A DNA stretch of 64,000 nucleotides from Piscinibacterium candidicorallinum (GCF_047549485.1 NZ_CP180191.1:3410001-3474000); one strand, 5' to 3'. Counted from the first letter of the stretch, positions 44,380-54,030 are shown. Notes: generated from the sequence alone by a model not told the origin. Numbers and translations are program-made.

Positions 44380-45108
44380 TCAAGCACTTACTTGCTCGAT
44401 GCAATGCGTCAAGTGTTCTGCCAAGCGCTGCGCCACCCGCGCATACAGCGCAGGCCCCGGATGGAACCCATCCTCGCTCATGAGCTTCGGGTCCATCACG
44501 CCATCCATGGAACAGTGGCTGACCAGATCGGCTCGGCGCTCGGCCCAGCGTGCCTGAGCGCGGTTGTTGCGCTCGGCCATCAGGCCGGCCCACCAGGCGA
44601 GGGGGTGCGGCACGCTGGGAAACTGGTCGATTGGCGGCAGTGAGGGGAATACCACCTGCCGGGCACCCGTGCGTTCGCGCAGCAGCCGGGCGATGCGCTC
44701 GCGGTAGAGCAGCGCGCGGTGCAGGGGCACCTGCTTGGTGATGTCATTGACCCCGGTGATGACGATGGCCACGTCCAGCGCTGGCAGGGCCTCGGCGGCG
44801 AGCATCTCGTAGGTCTGGATGGAGGTGTTGCCCGTGCGGGCGATGAGCTGCCACTCCACGCGGCCGCCAGTCTGGCGGGCAAGCTGCTCCGCAAGCGGCA
44901 CGATGATGGCTTCATCCTGGGTGCGGGCGCCCACGCCCGCAGCGCAGGAATCACCGGCCAGCAGCAGTCTGAGTGTGTGCGGACCGCGCCCGGCTGCACC
45001 AACGCGGGGCCCGTCGGCCTCCGGCAGCTCCAAGGCGGTGCGGCGCAGGTAGTTGGCTTGAGTAACGAGCACCGGCTTCAGGGCGGTGCGTGCAGCGGCA
45101 TAGAGCAT
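44380..45108 (-). CDS. SGNH/GDSL-family hydrolase
   Basis: 242-residue esterase-type protein. Block I reads LLLAGDSCAAGVG (catalytic serine), block III VIVITGVNDITKQ, and the block V His near the end is DGFHPGPALYARVAQRLAEHL. The family includes lipases, thioesterases and acyltransferase-like enzymes. GGAGG lies 6 nt upstream of the ATG. It is downstream of an enoyl-CoA hydratase gene on the same strand (158-nt gap) and may belong to the fatty-acid cluster. No clear signal peptide. Confidence 0.85.
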   Translation of the reverse strand: MLYAAARTALKPVLVTQANYLRRTALELPEADGPRVGAAGRGPHTLRLLLAGDSCAAGVGARTQDEAIIVPLAEQLARQTGGRVEWQLIARTGNTSIQTYEMLAAEALPALDVAIVITGVNDITKQVPLHRALLYRERIARLLRERTGARQVVFPSLPPIDQFPSVPHPLAWWAGLMAERNNRAQARWAERRADLVSHCSMDGVMDPKLMSEDGFHPGPALYARVAQRLAEHLTHCIEQVSA

Positions 45109-45266
45109 GGCAGGCCTCCGTCACACGGCCCGCCCCCTGATGTGCTTCGTGCGCTCCTTTTTGACTGTCTCCACCGCGCAGGCCGTGCACACACTGTATG
45201 CATCGGCCGTGCCAGGTGACCATCCGGGATGCCCCGGAATCACCTTCCGTTACATCCCGGTCGGGC

Positions 45267-46043
45267 TCAACCGAAGCGGGAAAAGTCCGGCTTGCGGCGC
45301 TCGAAGAAGGCCGTGGAGGCTTCCTTGAATTCCTCGCTGCGCAGCAGCTTGCCGAATTCGGCGGCCTCGGCGGCGATGGTTTCATCCACCAGCTTCTTCT
45401 GCGCAGCGCGCATCAGGCGCTTGGTGGTGCGCACGGAGCTTGGCGGCAACAGGTTGAAGCGCTCGGCGCGGCCCTGGGCATAGGCTTGCACTTCTTCAGG
45501 CGGCAGCACGCGGTTGACGAGGCCCATGTCCATGGCTTCCTGGGCGGTGAAAGGCTCGCCGAGCAGCAGCTTCTCGGCCGCGCGCACGTGGCCGATGGTG
45601 CCGGGCACCAGCAGGCTGGAGGCGTATTCGGCGCACAGACCCAGGCTCACGAAGGGCATGGAGAATTTGGCGTTGTCGGCGGCGTAGACCAGATCGCAGT
45701 GCAGCAGCAGGGTGGTGCCGATGCCCACGGCTGCGCCATTGACGGCGGCCACGACGGGCTTCTCGGCCTCCTTGAGCGCCTTCATGAACTGGAACACGGG
45801 CGAGTCCAGCCCGGCCGGCGGCTTCATCATGAAGTCTTCGAGGTCGTTGCCGGCGGTGAAGATCTCTGGCTGACCGGCGATCAGGATGGCACGCACACTC
45901 TTGTTGTCCTGGGCGTCCCAGAGCGCATCGCTCATGGCCTCGTACATGTCGGCCGTGATGGCGTTCTTCTTGGCTGGCCGCGCGATCTCGATGCGCGCAA
46001 CGTTGTTGGTGATGCTGGTTTGGATGTAGGGCGTATCGCTCAT
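45267..46043 (-). CDS. Enoyl-CoA hydratase/isomerase
   Basis: 258-residue crotonase-fold enzyme, usual length. CoA/oxyanion segments are TAGNDLEDFM, AVNGAAVGIGTTLLLHCDLVYA and AKFSMPFVSLGLCAEYASS. It probably hydrates or isomerises trans-enoyl-CoA in fatty-acid degradation; exact specificity is open. It is the last member of the minus-strand beta-oxidation run, 39 nt after an alpha/beta hydrolase gene. It carries family glutamate positions only in part, so an isomerase role is possible. Confidence 0.88.
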   Translation of the reverse strand: MSDTPYIQTSITNNVARIEIARPAKKNAITADMYEAMSDALWDAQDNKSVRAILIAGQPEIFTAGNDLEDFMMKPPAGLDSPVFQFMKALKEAEKPVVAAVNGAAVGIGTTLLLHCDLVYAADNAKFSMPFVSLGLCAEYASSLLVPGTIGHVRAAEKLLLGEPFTAQEAMDMGLVNRVLPPEEVQAYAQGRAERFNLLPPSSVRTTKRLMRAAQKKLVDETIAAEAAEFGKLLRSEEFKEASTAFFERRKPDFSRFG

Positions 46044-46082
46044 TGCAGGTCTCTCGTTGGAATGCGCTTGGGCGTGGTGTGT

Positions 46083-46928
46083 TCAGAAGCTGGCCAGAAG
46101 CTGCGGGATTTTCGGCCAGAGCGTGGCGGCGAACTGCTCACGGAAGAAGCCGAAGTGGCCGATTCGGCGGGCGCCGACGTCCTGCGGCGCAATCCGCTCG
46201 ATGCGCCGTGCACTGCCGGTATAGAAGTCCACCAGGGTCTGGGTGCCGCGCAGGGTCATCATCTCATCATCGGTGATGGACAAGGCCACCAGCGGAAACC
46301 TCGCTTTCGCAAATGCGTCGGCCAGTCCCGGCTCGGCACCCACGTGGTAGCGCGGATTCAGGCACCACTTGCGCCACTGCAGCATGACGCCGGCCGGCAC
46401 ATCGCCCACCTTCTTCAGGCGCCTGCCGGGGAAGTAGCCGAACAGGCGGGTGAACAGGGGCACGGCCACGTACCAGAAATACAGCACCACGCGCTTGGTG
46501 GGCGGGGCGTTGTCGCGCCAATAGCCGCTGCCGGCCGCCACCGACACCAGCCCGGCAATCCGGTCCTTGTTGCGCAGCATGCCCGGCAACTGCGCACCCA
46601 GGCTGTGGCCCACCACATACAGCGGCTGATCAGGCGAGCGCTCGGTCAGCAGGTCGATCATGGCCTCGTAGTCGCGCGCCCAGTCGAACAGGTCGGCCTT
46701 GAGCTGCGCCAGTGACCCTGCGGGGCGCGATGCACCCATGCCGCGGTAGTCGAAGGTGGCCACGGTATAGCCCCGCCCATGCAGCCATGCCGCAAAGGCG
46801 AAGTAGTAGTCCTGCTTCACGCCCATGGCGGGCGGGAGCAGCACAGCGCCCTGCGCCTGGGTGGCGTGCCACAGGTGGGCTCGCAGGGTCAATCCATCAT
46901 CGGTCTGGACATCAATGGCTTGCATCAT
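46083..46928 (-). CDS. Alpha/beta hydrolase, tandem copy 1
   Basis: 281 residues. The nucleophile elbow is VVGHSLGAQLPGML, the oxyanion region GAVLLPPAMGVKQDYY, and the catalytic His near the C-terminus lies in RRIGHFGFFREQF. It is clearly paralogous to the next gene upstream (46912-47799): both share FDYRG, SGYW or SGYP, LFTRLFGYFPGRRLKKVG versus LYTRLFGFFPGKPIRKVG, and GHFGFFR versus GHMGFFR. GGAGG lies upstream of the ATG. Its first 17 nt overlap the end of that paralogue. Substrate unknown; an esterase or lipase role fits the fatty-acid context. Confidence 0.85.
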   Translation of the reverse strand: MMQAIDVQTDDGLTLRAHLWHATQAQGAVLLPPAMGVKQDYYFAFAAWLHGRGYTVATFDYRGMGASRPAGSLAQLKADLFDWARDYEAMIDLLTERSPDQPLYVVGHSLGAQLPGMLRNKDRIAGLVSVAAGSGYWRDNAPPTKRVVLYFWYVAVPLFTRLFGYFPGRRLKKVGDVPAGVMLQWRKWCLNPRYHVGAEPGLADAFAKARFPLVALSITDDEMMTLRGTQTLVDFYTGSARRIERIAPQDVGARRIGHFGFFREQFAATLWPKIPQLLASF

Positions 46929-47799
46929 GCGCCTCCGGGAGGAAGAGATTGCGGCCGTCGTTCAACCAGGCGACCACGCGCGGCCAGAGCGTTGGTCCGT
47001 TGTCTTTTCTGAAGAAGCCCATGTGGCCGATGCGCGCCAGCCCCAGCGCCTGCGGCGCAAGGTGCGCACGCTGCACCGGCGCATTGCGGTAGTGGCGGTG
47101 CAGATCATCCACAGCCGGCCGCTGAATGGCCGCATCGTCCGTGAAGCTCAGGGCAAGCAGCGGGCAGCGCACGCGGTCAAACCGCGCCTGCATGTCATAG
47201 GCCGGATCGGCAAACCAGTAGTCACGCAGCTTGAGCCAGCGCGACCATTGCAGGGCCACGCCGCGCGGCAGGTTGCCCACCTTGCGGATCGGCTTGCCCG
47301 GAAAGAAGCCAAACAGACGCGTGTACAGCGGCATGGCCACGTTGCCGAGAAACCAGAGCGCCCGCCCGCTCCGCGGGTTCAGGCCGGGGTAGCCGCTGCC
47401 GCACGCCACGGTGAGCGCACGCTCAACCGAGAGCGCGGAGGCCGTCGCACCAAAGCTCATGCCGCCCAGGCTGTGCCCGACCAGATACACCGGTGCGCCA
47501 TGGGCACGGCGCCGGGCTTCGTCGATGGCGGCGGAGACGTCCTCGCGCAGCCAGGTTTCCATGTCAGTGTCGCTGGCGCGAGCCTCGTGCGCCGTGCCTG
47601 ACTCGATGCCGCGGTAGTCAAAGCACAGCGCGCCAAACCCCTCCTGCTGCAGATACTCGCAGAAGGCCGCGTAGAAGCGACGTGGGGTGGACAGCGCCGG
47701 GGCAACCACCACTACGCCGCGGGATGCATTGCCTCGGGGCGCGAACCACGTGGCCGAAACCGGGATGCCTTGAGGGCAGGAAATCCTGAGCTGATCCAT
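46912..47799 (-). CDS. Alpha/beta hydrolase, tandem copy 2
   Basis: 295 residues. The start at 47799 (MDQLRISCPQG) is preferred over an in-frame start at 47850, which would extend into the next gene. The nucleophile elbow is LVGHSLGGMSFGA and the histidine region RIGHMGFFRKDNGPTLWPRV. It is the tandem paralogue of the following gene and overlaps it by 17 nt. It lies between a secreted protein gene and the second hydrolase within the beta-oxidation run. Confidence 0.85.
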   Translation of the reverse strand: MDQLRISCPQGIPVSATWFAPRGNASRGVVVVAPALSTPRRFYAAFCEYLQQEGFGALCFDYRGIESGTAHEARASDTDMETWLREDVSAAIDEARRRAHGAPVYLVGHSLGGMSFGATASALSVERALTVACGSGYPGLNPRSGRALWFLGNVAMPLYTRLFGFFPGKPIRKVGNLPRGVALQWSRWLKLRDYWFADPAYDMQARFDRVRCPLLALSFTDDAAIQRPAVDDLHRHYRNAPVQRAHLAPQALGLARIGHMGFFRKDNGPTLWPRVVAWLNDGRNLFLPEAHDASH

Positions 47800-47833
47800 G
47801 ACTGACACCCCGCAACAGAGACAGACGGCCGTA

Positions 47834-48412
47834 CTACTTTTGGCTCGCATTCATCTTTTCTGCCCGCGCCTTGGCCTCCGCGAGCGAGGGGACCCCGCGG
47901 GCTGCACGCATAGCGACGGTCACCGCAGACTCGTCGACCTGGTAGAGCTCTATCCGGCCGGACTCATTCATCTGGACGAATTGCGTCCCCCACCATTGCG
48001 GCTTTCCCTGCCGCATCAACAGCCGATCCCACGCAGCAGCCGTCAGCCAGGCCGCAGCTTTGTGGGTCGGCTTCAGCCGGGCGGCTACCGTCGCAAGCGA
48101 ATAGGCAAGCTCCGCGTCTTCAAGCGAGTCGCCATGCTGGAAAACCAGCGCGGCAGCGTAAAAGTCGTCACTGGTTCTGGCTCGTCCAGTGTTCAGAACT
48201 TCAAGTACGCGGGCGCGGCGGGCCGCATCACGCAGGGCGACGACGGACCAGTCGATCTCGGCGGCGCTCCGTCGTCGATCTGCTTGGTCCGCGGCCACCA
48301 ATTCCGCAAGCTCTGCGTCATTCTTCGGCGTCTCAGCGACAGCCGGCAGCATGGCGAGCGCCGCGACCGCGACGCCCAGAGAGAACATCGCAGGTCGCAG
48401 CGCCTTGAGCAT
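47834..48412 (-). CDS. Secreted protein of unknown function in the fad cluster
   Basis: 192 residues. The start at 48412 gives a signal peptide (MLKALRPAMFSLGVAVAALA ... AVAET); the longer frame would overlap the thiolase gene. The mature part is helical and repeat-like (SAAEIDWSVVALRDAARRARVLEVL, AELAYSLATVAARLKPTHKAAAWLTAAAWDRLLMRQGKPQWWGTQ pattern), reminiscent of Sel1/TPR-type proteins that report peptide and lifespan features in secreted hypotheticals. No family is assigned. It lies 2 nt after the thiolase stop, so it is probably co-transcribed, yet has lower GC than its neighbours. Confidence 0.6.
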   Translation of the reverse strand: MLKALRPAMFSLGVAVAALAMLPAVAETPKNDAELAELVAADQADRRRSAAEIDWSVVALRDAARRARVLEVLNTGRARTSDDFYAAALVFQHGDSLEDAELAYSLATVAARLKPTHKAAAWLTAAAWDRLLMRQGKPQWWGTQFVQMNESGRIELYQVDESAVTVAMRAARGVPSLAEAKARAEKMNASQK

Positions 48413-48414
48413 GC

Positions 48415-49614
48415 TTACACCCGCTCGATGATGCCGGCGGCACCCATGCCGGTGCCCACGCACATGGTCACCATGCCGTACTTCTGGTTGGTGCGGCGCA
48501 GGCCATGCACCACCGTGGCAGCGCGGATGGCACCGGTTGCGCCCAGCGGGTGGCCAAGGGCGATCGCACCGCCCATGGGGTTGACCTTGCTCGGGTCCAG
48601 ACCGAGGTCGCGGATCACGGCCAGGGACTGGGCCGCAAAGGCTTCGTTGAGCTCGATCCAGCCGAGGTCGTCCTGCTTCAGGCCGGCGGCGCGCAGGGCG
48701 GCCGGAATGGCCTCCTTGGGGCCGATGCCCATGATCTCGGGCGGCACACCGCGCACGGCAAAGCTCGTGAACTTTGCGAGCGGCGTGAGGTTGAACTGCT
48801 TGAGGATCTTCTCGCTCACGACGATCAGTGCGCCAGCGCCATCCGACATCTGCGAGCTGTTGCCGGCCGTGACGCTGCCCTTGGCGGCAAACACCGGGCG
48901 CAGCTTGGCCAGACCCTCGAGCGAGGTGTCGGCGCGGGCGCCTTCGTCCATGCTCACGGTCTTGGTCTTGACAGTGACATCACCCGTGGCGAGGTTGGGG
49001 AACTTCTCGATCACCTCGATCGGCGTGGTCTCGGCGCTGAAGTAGCCCGCGGCCTGGGCGGCCAGGGCCTTCTGGTGCGAGGCCAGCGAGAAGGCATCCT
49101 GGTCTTCGCGGCTGACCTTCCACTGCTGGGCGACCTTCTCGGCCGTCATGCCCATGCCGTAGGCGATGCCGACGTTCTCGTCCTTCTCGAAGATGTGCAT
49201 GTTCATGCTGGGCTTGTTGCCCATCATCGGCACCATGCTCATGCTTTCGCAGCCGGCGGCGATCATCGCATCGGCCTCACCGACGCGGATGCGGTCGGCC
49301 GCCATGGCCAGGGCGGTGATGCCGCTGGCGCAGAAGCGGTTCACGGTCACGCCGCCCACGGTATTGGGCAGGCCGGCCAGCAGCACGCCGATGCGCGCCA
49401 CGTTCAGGCCCTGCTCGCCTTCGGGAATAGCGCAGCCGACGATGGCATCCTCGATCACCTTGGGGTCAAGGCTGGGCACCTGGCCCAGTGCTCCGCGCAG
49501 TGCAGCGACCAGCAGGTCGTCCGGACGCAGATTCTTGAAGCTGCCCTTGGGCGCCTTGCCGATGGGGGTGCGGGTGGCGGCGACGATGTAGGCGTCTTGA
49601 ACTTGCTTGCTCAT
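48415..49614 (-). CDS. fadA: Acetyl-CoA C-acyltransferase (3-ketoacyl-CoA thiolase)
   Basis: 399-residue thiolase. The acylated cysteine lies in VNRFCASGITALAMAA near residue 92, and the C-terminal active-site elements are NPMGGAIALGHPLGATGA (His) and MVTMCVGTGMGAAGI (second Cys). It performs the last step of beta-oxidation. AAGGAGA lies 7 nt upstream of the ATG. It is 18 nt downstream of the FadB-like gene and forms the core of the operon with it. Confidence 0.93.
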   Translation of the reverse strand: MSKQVQDAYIVAATRTPIGKAPKGSFKNLRPDDLLVAALRGALGQVPSLDPKVIEDAIVGCAIPEGEQGLNVARIGVLLAGLPNTVGGVTVNRFCASGITALAMAADRIRVGEADAMIAAGCESMSMVPMMGNKPSMNMHIFEKDENVGIAYGMGMTAEKVAQQWKVSREDQDAFSLASHQKALAAQAAGYFSAETTPIEVIEKFPNLATGDVTVKTKTVSMDEGARADTSLEGLAKLRPVFAAKGSVTAGNSSQMSDGAGALIVVSEKILKQFNLTPLAKFTSFAVRGVPPEIMGIGPKEAIPAALRAAGLKQDDLGWIELNEAFAAQSLAVIRDLGLDPSKVNPMGGAIALGHPLGATGAIRAATVVHGLRRTNQKYGMVTMCVGTGMGAAGIIERV

Positions 49615-49632
49615 GAGATTCTCCTTCGCGCC

Positions 49633-52053
49633 TTAGTTGCGGACGGGCTTGCCGGTTTGCAGCATGCCCATGATGCGTTCCTGGGTCTTGGGGTGGGTCA
49701 GCAGACCGCAGAAGGCCTTGCGCTCCAGGGTCATCAAATACTCCTCACTCACCATCGAGCCGGCTTCCACATCGCCGCCGCACATCACTTCGGCAATGGT
49801 CTTGCCGAGGTGGAAGTCGTGCGCGGAAATGAAGCCGCCGTCACGCATGTTGGTGAGCTGGGCCATGATCGTGGCCACACCGGCGCGGCCGGCCACCGGG
49901 AAGAGCTGCTTCATCGGCGGGCGGTAGCCGGCATCGTGCATGGCCTTGGCCTCGCGCACCGCCACGTACAGCAGTTCGTAGGGGTTGAAGACGACCTTGT
50001 CGCTCCACAGCAGGTAACCCATGCTGCGGGCTTCGAGCGCGCTCTTGGCCACGTTGGCCATGCCGGCATTCAGGAAGTACTTGGTCACGAAGGGCAGCAG
50101 CGGCACTGGCGTGGCGGCCGGTGCGGCGCTCCACTCCTCGGCGGCGCGGCGGGCGCCATAGGTCAGTCCGCCCGCGCCGGGGATCAGGCCCACGCCCACT
50201 TCCACCAGACCGATGTAGGTCTCGAGATTGGCCACACGGCGGTTGCAGTACACGGCCAGCTCGCAGCCGCCACCCAGGGCCAGGCCGCTCAATGCTGCCA
50301 CGGTGGGCACGTTGGCGTAGCGCATGGCCAGCATGGCGTCCTGCAGCTTCTTCTCTTCGGGCTCGATGGCCTTGGCGCCGCCCTTCATGAAGGTGGGCAG
50401 CATGGCTTCGAGGTTGGCACCGGCTGAGAAGGCACCGCCGTCCAGGGAGGTCGGGCTCCACACCACGATGCCCTTGTAGGAGGCTTCAGCCAGGGCCACA
50501 CCCTTGAAGATGGCTTCGGTGGCGCCCGGGCCGAGGGTGTTCATCTTGCCGCGCAGCGACAGGATCAGCACATCGGCCAGGCCGTCTTCGGCCAGGGTCC
50601 AGAGACGCGCTTCCTCGTTCTCGAACACCGTGTTGCCGGCGGTCTTGGGGTCGATCGTGGTCTGACCGAGCACGGGCGCGCGGAACACCTGGCGGCGGTA
50701 CACCGGCAGTTCGCTCGCGGGCACGTAGGCCTTCTTGGTCACGGACCAGGAGCCGGCCGGCGTATGCACGCCGTCCACCTCGAACACCCAGGCGGGCAGC
50801 GGCTGGCTGGAAAGCGCCTTGCCGGCGGCAATGTCTTCCTTGATCCACTCGGCGACCTGCTTCCAGCCGGCAGCCTGCCACAGCTCGAAGGGGCCGAGCT
50901 TGTTGCCGAAGCCGAAGCGCATCGCAAAGTCCACATCGCGTGCGTTGTCGGCGATGGATTCGAGATGGATGGCGCAGTAGTGGAACGTGTCGCGCAGGAT
51001 GGACCACACGAACTGCGCCTGCTTGTTGTCGCTCTCGCGCAGCAGCTTCAGGCGCTCGGCCGGGTCCTTCTTCTTCAGGATGCGGGCGACGGTTTCGTCG
51101 GCCTTGCCTCCACCGGCGACGTACCCGCCCGTGGCAAAGTCCAGACGCTGGATCTCCTTGCCAACCTTCTTGTAGAAGCCGGCACCGGTCTTCTGGCCCA
51201 GGGCACCTGCGGCGATCAGCCTGGCCAGGGGCTCGGGCGTGGCGAAGTGCGCGGCAAAGCTGTCTACAGACGCCGGCAGGTTGTCCTGCATGGTCTTGAT
51301 GACGTGACCCATGGTGTCCAGACCGACCACGTCCGCCGTGCGGAAGGTGGCGCTCTTGGCGCGGCCGAGCTTCTCGCCGGTCAGGTCATCGACCACATCG
51401 ACCGACAGGCCGAACTTCTGCGCCTCGGCAAAGGTGGCGAGGATGCCGAAGATGCCCACGCGGTTGGCGATGAAGTTGGGCGTGTCCTTGGCGCGCACCA
51501 CGCCCTTGCCCAGGGTGCTGGTGAGGAATACTTCCAGCTGGTCGAGGATGTCGGCGCGTGTGGTGGCGGTGGGGATCAGCTCCACCAGGTGCATGTAGCG
51601 CGGCGGGTTGAAGAAGTGCACGCCGCAGAAGCGCGCCTTCAGTTCGCCTTCGAATCCATCGGACAGCTTGGTGATCGACAGACCCGAGGTGTTGGTGGCG
51701 AAGATCGCGTTCTCGCCGATGAAAGGCGTGACCTTCTTGTAGAGATCATGCTTCCAGTCCATGCGTTCGGCGATCGCCTCGATCACCACATCGCACCCCT
51801 TGAGCAGCTCGAGGTGCTCTTCGTAGTTGGCGGGCTGGATCAGATCAGCCAGCTCGGGCGTGCCCAGCGGTGCGGGCGAGAGTTTCTTGAGGTTGGCGAT
51901 GGCCTTTTCAGCGATGCCGTTCTTGCTGCCTTCCTTGGCGGGCAGGTCGAACAGGATCACGGGCACCTTGGCATTGACGCAGTGCGCAGCGATCTGCGCG
52001 CCCATCACGCCGGCACCCAGCACGGCGACTTTCTTGACGATGAAGTGGCTCAC
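49633..52053 (-). CDS. fadB: 3-hydroxyacyl-CoA dehydrogenase / enoyl-CoA hydratase fusion
   Basis: 806-residue multifunctional beta-oxidation enzyme. The 3-hydroxyacyl-CoA dehydrogenase domain comes first (NAD motif KVAVLGAGVMGAQIAAHCVN at residues 7-26; catalytic region FCGVHFFNPPRYMHLVELI), and the crotonase domain comes after about residue 480 (SLDGGAFSAGANLEAML, ALSGLALGGGCELAVYCNRRVA). This is the reverse of the E. coli FadB order and is typical of the other bacterial class. A GTG start is used with AGGAG 7 nt upstream. It lies between the acyl-CoA dehydrogenase and the thiolase genes, with repeat copy E upstream. Confidence 0.92.
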   Translation of the reverse strand: MSHFIVKKVAVLGAGVMGAQIAAHCVNAKVPVILFDLPAKEGSKNGIAEKAIANLKKLSPAPLGTPELADLIQPANYEEHLELLKGCDVVIEAIAERMDWKHDLYKKVTPFIGENAIFATNTSGLSITKLSDGFEGELKARFCGVHFFNPPRYMHLVELIPTATTRADILDQLEVFLTSTLGKGVVRAKDTPNFIANRVGIFGILATFAEAQKFGLSVDVVDDLTGEKLGRAKSATFRTADVVGLDTMGHVIKTMQDNLPASVDSFAAHFATPEPLARLIAAGALGQKTGAGFYKKVGKEIQRLDFATGGYVAGGGKADETVARILKKKDPAERLKLLRESDNKQAQFVWSILRDTFHYCAIHLESIADNARDVDFAMRFGFGNKLGPFELWQAAGWKQVAEWIKEDIAAGKALSSQPLPAWVFEVDGVHTPAGSWSVTKKAYVPASELPVYRRQVFRAPVLGQTTIDPKTAGNTVFENEEARLWTLAEDGLADVLILSLRGKMNTLGPGATEAIFKGVALAEASYKGIVVWSPTSLDGGAFSAGANLEAMLPTFMKGGAKAIEPEEKKLQDAMLAMRYANVPTVAALSGLALGGGCELAVYCNRRVANLETYIGLVEVGVGLIPGAGGLTYGARRAAEEWSAAPAATPVPLLPFVTKYFLNAGMANVAKSALEARSMGYLLWSDKVVFNPYELLYVAVREAKAMHDAGYRPPMKQLFPVAGRAGVATIMAQLTNMRDGGFISAHDFHLGKTIAEVMCGGDVEAGSMVSEEYLMTLERKAFCGLLTHPKTQERIMGMLQTGKPVRN

Positions 52054-52081
52054 TTCATTCTCCTGGATCGGTTTGAGGAGG

Positions 52082-52152
52082 GCTTTCCGCTTGTCCGGCG
52101 CGGCTCTTCAGGCACTTTGGCCTGAAGAGCCGCATGGATGCTGCATCCAGCC
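52082..52152 (+). repeat. REP-like intergenic palindrome, copy E
   Basis: GCTTTCCGCTTGTCCGGC, then a perfect 14-bp stem GCGGCTCTTCAGGC (52100-52113) with GCCTGAAGAGCCGC (52120-52133) and loop ACTTTG. It is the best-preserved copy of the family and lies between the acyl-CoA dehydrogenase and fadB genes. Confidence 0.88.
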
Positions 52153-52177
52153 CTTGAAGTGCGGGCTTGCGCCGCGC

Positions 52178-53992
52178 TCAGAACAACTCTTCGGGCAGGG
52201 CCATCAGTGTGGCGCTGCCCGCACGGGCCTTGCGGATCTCGCCCGCGGTCTCGGGCAGCAGCTTGGCGAAGTAGAAGCGAGCCACGGCGAGCTTGGCGGT
52301 GTAGAACGGGTCGACCTTGTCGCCCTCGGCGTTGACCTTGTCGAGCGCAATCACGGCCATGCGCGCCCAGAAGTAGGCGTACACGAGGTGACCCACCACG
52401 CGCAGGTAGCTCACGGCGGCGGCGCCCACTTCGTCGGCATTGCCCATGGCCTTCATGCCCAGCTCCATGGTCAGCTTGGTGACCTTGTCGCCGATGTCGG
52501 CCAGGGGGTTCACGAACTCGGCGTACTGCTCCTTGGTGCCGTAGGTCTCGACGAACTCGGTGACCATCTTGCCGAACTTCTTGAGCTTGGCGCCGTTGTC
52601 CATCAGCACCTTGCGACCGATCAGGTCGAGCGACTGGATCGTGTTGGTGCCTTCGTAGATCATGTTGATGCGGGCATCGCGCACGATCTGCTCCATGCCC
52701 CATTCCTTGATGTAGCCGTGGCCGCCGAAGACCTGCAGGCAGTCGCTGGCGCAGGTCCAGCCGTTGTCGGTCATGAAGGCCTTCACGATCGGCGTCATCA
52801 GCGCCATCATGTCGCCTGCTTCCTTGCGGGCGTCTTCATCGGGGTGCTGGAACTGGATGTCCTGCTGCATGGCCACCCAGTAGCCAAAGGCGCGGCCGGC
52901 TTCGGCGTAGGCGCGCGCGGTCAGCAGCATCTTGCGCACATCGGGGTGCACGATGATCGGGTCGGCCGGCTTGTCGGTAGCCTTCGGGCCGGTCAGGCTG
53001 CGGCTCTGGATGCGGTCCTTCGCGTAGGCCACGGCGTTCTGGTAGGCCACCTCGGTCAGGCCCAGGCCCTGCATGCCCACGCCCAGACGCGCGCCGTTCA
53101 TCATCACGAACATGGCGTTCAGGCCCTTGTTGGGCTCGCCCACGAGCCAGCCCGTGGCGCCTTCCAGCACCATCTGGCAGGTGCTGTTGCCGTGGATGCC
53201 CATCTTGTGCTCGATGCCGCCGCAGTAGATGCCGTTGCGTGCACCCACCGTGGCGCTCTCGCCCTCGCCCACCGGCAGGAACTTCGGCACGATGAACAGG
53301 CTGATGCCCTTGGTGCCGGCGGGTGCATCGGGCAGGCGCGCGAGCACCAGGTGCACGATGTTGTCGGCCATGTCGTGCTCACCGCTCGAAATGAAGATCT
53401 TGGCGCCGGTGATCTTGTAGCTGCCGTCGGCCTGCGGTTCGGCCTTGGTGCGCAGCATGCCGAGGTCCGTGCCGCAGTGCGGCTCGGTCAGGCACATCGT
53501 GCCCGTCCACTCGCCCGAACCCAGCTTGGGCAGGTAGAGCGACTTCTGGGCCTCGGTGCCGTGCACGTGCAGGCACTCATAGGCACCGATCGTCAGGCCG
53601 GGGTACATGCTCCAGGCCTGGTTGGTGGAGTACTGCATCTCATAGAAGGCAATCTGCAGCAGCGCGGGCAGGCCCTGGCCGCCATACTTCGGATCCAGCG
53701 CCAGACCCTGCCAGCCGGCCTCGCGGAACTGGTCGAAGGCTTCCTTGAAACCCTTGGGCGTCTTGACGGTGCGCGCGTCGCGGTCGAAGGTGCAGCCTTC
53801 GGCGTCGCCGCTCTGGTTGATCGGCAGCAGGACTTCGGCGCAGAACTTGCCGCTTTCCTCGAGCACCTGGTTCATGGTGTCGGCATCGACGTCCTTGAAC
53901 GCGGGCATCTGCTGGTAAGTGTCCATCACCTTGAGCAGCTCGTGCAGGACAAACTGCTGGTCGCGCAAGGGCGGGGTGTACTTCTGCGTCAT
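52178..53992 (-). CDS. Acyl-CoA dehydrogenase (C-terminal-extended class)
   Basis: 604-residue FAD enzyme for the first beta-oxidation step. It has the ACAD signature MCLTEPHCGTDLGML, FAD/substrate segments KIFISSGEHDMADNIVHLVLARL and GGHGYIKEWGMEQIVRDARI, and the extra C-terminal helical domain that makes this class about 600 residues. GAGGAG precedes the ATG. It is downstream of a TetR gene and upstream of fadB, consistent with a fatty-acid operon. Chain-length preference cannot be read from the sequence. Confidence 0.92.
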   Translation of the reverse strand: MTQKYTPPLRDQQFVLHELLKVMDTYQQMPAFKDVDADTMNQVLEESGKFCAEVLLPINQSGDAEGCTFDRDARTVKTPKGFKEAFDQFREAGWQGLALDPKYGGQGLPALLQIAFYEMQYSTNQAWSMYPGLTIGAYECLHVHGTEAQKSLYLPKLGSGEWTGTMCLTEPHCGTDLGMLRTKAEPQADGSYKITGAKIFISSGEHDMADNIVHLVLARLPDAPAGTKGISLFIVPKFLPVGEGESATVGARNGIYCGGIEHKMGIHGNSTCQMVLEGATGWLVGEPNKGLNAMFVMMNGARLGVGMQGLGLTEVAYQNAVAYAKDRIQSRSLTGPKATDKPADPIIVHPDVRKMLLTARAYAEAGRAFGYWVAMQQDIQFQHPDEDARKEAGDMMALMTPIVKAFMTDNGWTCASDCLQVFGGHGYIKEWGMEQIVRDARINMIYEGTNTIQSLDLIGRKVLMDNGAKLKKFGKMVTEFVETYGTKEQYAEFVNPLADIGDKVTKLTMELGMKAMGNADEVGAAAVSYLRVVGHLVYAYFWARMAVIALDKVNAEGDKVDPFYTAKLAVARFYFAKLLPETAGEIRKARAGSATLMALPEELF

Positions 53993-54030
53993 CGACTTGC
54001 TCCTCGGAGGATGGTCTTTGGTGATCGGGG

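Noticed and set aside
48505..50427. 640-codon plus-strand frame opposite fadA and fadB
   Set aside because: Spans two convincing genes of the other strand and shows only low-complexity sequence.
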